Positions 4,707 through 5,674 of a stretch of DNA of 5,674 bases are shown one piece after another. Source of the DNA: an uncultured Elusimicrobium sp. GTDB taxonomy: Bacteria; Elusimicrobiota; Endomicrobiia; Endomicrobiales; Endomicrobiaceae. Location: the NCBI GenBank assembly GCA_902761395.1, contig CACWKJ010000064.1:1-5674 (forward strand), in the 5' to 3' direction. The position numbers and the translations under genes were made by a program. The notes under the pieces are model-generated. The model did no database searches and had not been told where the DNA came from. It saw only the letters and a list, made by a program, of their open reading frames with translations. Position 1 is the stretch's first letter; each line of letters opens with the position of its first letter.

Positions 4707-5674
4707 ATGGTAAAAAAATTAGTAAAAGGTAATGTGGCTTTGTGTGAAGGAGCAATAGCGGCAGGCCTGGATGCTTATTTTGGCTATCCTATTACTCCGC
4801 AAAATGAAGTTCCTGCTTACATGTCCAGAAGAATGGTCGAGTTAAAAAAGGTTTTTATTCAAGCAGAATCAGAATTGGCAGCAGCCAATATGGTGCTTGG
4901 GGCATGTGCATCAGGTAAAAGAGCAATGACATCATCGTCATCTCCGGGAATATCTTTAAAACAGGAAGCAATATCATATATGGCTGGTATGGAAATACCG
5001 GGTGTTATTGTTAATGTTCAAAGAGGCGGACCGGGACTCGGCAACATCGCAGGTTCTCAAGCAGACTATTTTCAAGCAGTTAAAGGCGGTGGTCACGGAG
5101 ATTACCACTTAATAGTTTATGCTCCCGCGAATGCACAAGAAATGTATGAAATAGCATACAATGCATTCGATGTTGCACAAAAATACAGAAATCCCGTAAT
5201 GTTGTTATGCGACGGTATCGTAGGACAAATGATGGAACCTGTTGATTTCAACAAAGAACCTAAAACAAAATTCGAAGACAGAGACTGGATTTTGGACGGT
5301 TGTAAAGGCAGAGAACCCAGATCATTAAAATCTTTGCTCATGCAAGACGGAGTTTTGGAACAACACAATTTAGACTTACAGAAAAAATATAAAACTATAG
5401 AAGAAAACGAAGTTAAAGCAGAACTTTATCAAGTAGAAGATGCTGAAGTTATAATTGTAGCTTTCGGTATATCTTCAAGAATATCTAAAAATGCAATTAA
5501 ACAAGCAAGAGCTAAAGGCATAAAAGCAGGTTTAATCAGACCTATAACTTTGTGGCCTTTCCCAAGCAAAATAATTGAAAGTTATGCTAAACCGGGAGTA
5601 AAATTCTTCTCGGTAGAATTTTCGTTAGGTCAAATGGTGGAAGATGTAAAACTTGCCGTTAACGGTAAATGCCC
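4707..5674 (+). CDS. vorB: 2-oxoacid:ferredoxin oxidoreductase alpha subunit, VorB type (partial, 3' end missing)
   Basis: 322 complete codons are present. Proteins of this group are usually about 350-360 residues, so about 30-40 are missing at the right edge. It resembles the 3-methyl-2-oxobutanoate (2-ketoisovalerate):ferredoxin oxidoreductase alpha subunit, which with a thiamine-diphosphate beta subunit decarboxylates 2-oxoacids to acyl-CoA and reduces ferredoxin. The pyrimidine-binding domain shows GYPITPQNEV (26-35), an acidic AESE around 53-56 that should hold the cofactor-activating Glu, SSSSPGIS (76-83), RGGPGLGN (106-113) and KGGGHGDY (126-133). A second, transketolase C-terminal-like domain starts near residue 246 (EVIIVAFG). 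The ATG at 4707 follows AGG nine bases upstream, and the AGG sits on the last codon of the ferredoxin gene. Substrate preference (isovalerate versus 2-oxoglutarate or others) cannot be settled from sequence. The beta subunit is expected just downstream. Confidence 0.9.
   Translation, partial: MVKKLVKGNVALCEGAIAAGLDAYFGYPITPQNEVPAYMSRRMVELKKVFIQAESELAAANMVLGACASGKRAMTSSSSPGISLKQEAISYMAGMEIPGVIVNVQRGGPGLGNIAGSQADYFQAVKGGGHGDYHLIVYAPANAQEMYEIAYNAFDVAQKYRNPVMLLCDGIVGQMMEPVDFNKEPKTKFEDRDWILDGCKGREPRSLKSLLMQDGVLEQHNLDLQKKYKTIEENEVKAELYQVEDAEVIIVAFGISSRISKNAIKQARAKGIKAGLIRPITLWPFPSKIIESYAKPGVKFFSVEFSLGQMVEDVKLAVNGKC

Noticed and set aside
5117..5368. Minus-strand open frame of 83 codons
   Set aside because: It lies entirely opposite conserved vorB coding sequence and has no recognisable features.

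Overview
The window comes from an AT-rich bacterium. It holds one long leftward gene on the left (bases 1-2572) and four rightward genes on the right (2821-5674), separated by a 248-base divergent intergenic region. A secreted beta-helix surface protein next to genes for ferredoxin-dependent 2-oxoacid oxidation and iron-sulfur/metallocofactor handling points to a strict anaerobe with an elaborate cell surface. It is probably a host-associated or sediment organism with an outer membrane. The sequence alone does not fix the phylum; Elusimicrobiota-like or Vampirovibrionia-like lineages are possible guesses, no more.

Left block (1-2572, minus strand): an uninterrupted frame of 857 codons runs off the left edge. 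It has a strong Shine-Dalgarno site and a signal peptide. About 17 short beta-helix units follow (core like NSTFTGN...GGAIYN), arranged partly as a long internal duplication. A second, differently repeated segment of about 190 residues comes last. The C-terminus, which would show how the protein is anchored, lies outside the window.

Intergenic region (2573-2820): three related palindromic boxes built on TGACAAATGTCA lie at 2737-2748, 2753-2764 and 2789-2800. Two of them supply TTGACA -35 elements on opposite strands. As a result, a rightward promoter for the DUF134-mrp pair and a candidate leftward promoter for the surface protein overlap almost completely.

Right block (plus strand): a Cys-rich DUF134 helix-turn-helix protein overlaps by 8 bases the start of an Mrp/NBP35-type P-loop ATPase. 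The ATPase is fused to a C-terminal NifX/NifB-type cofactor-binding domain and ends in a His/Cys-rich tail. After a 94-base gap with its own well-formed promoter come a 2x[4Fe-4S] ferredoxin-like subunit and the alpha subunit (VorB type) of a 2-oxoacid:ferredoxin oxidoreductase. VorB is cut by the right edge; the thiamine-diphosphate-binding beta subunit would be expected just beyond it. The inferred logic is a regulator plus an Fe-S/metal carrier directly upstream of an Fe-S enzyme that oxidises branched-chain or other 2-oxoacids and reduces ferredoxin. The most unusual parts are the interlocked divergent control region and the metal-ligand-rich termini of the ATPase.
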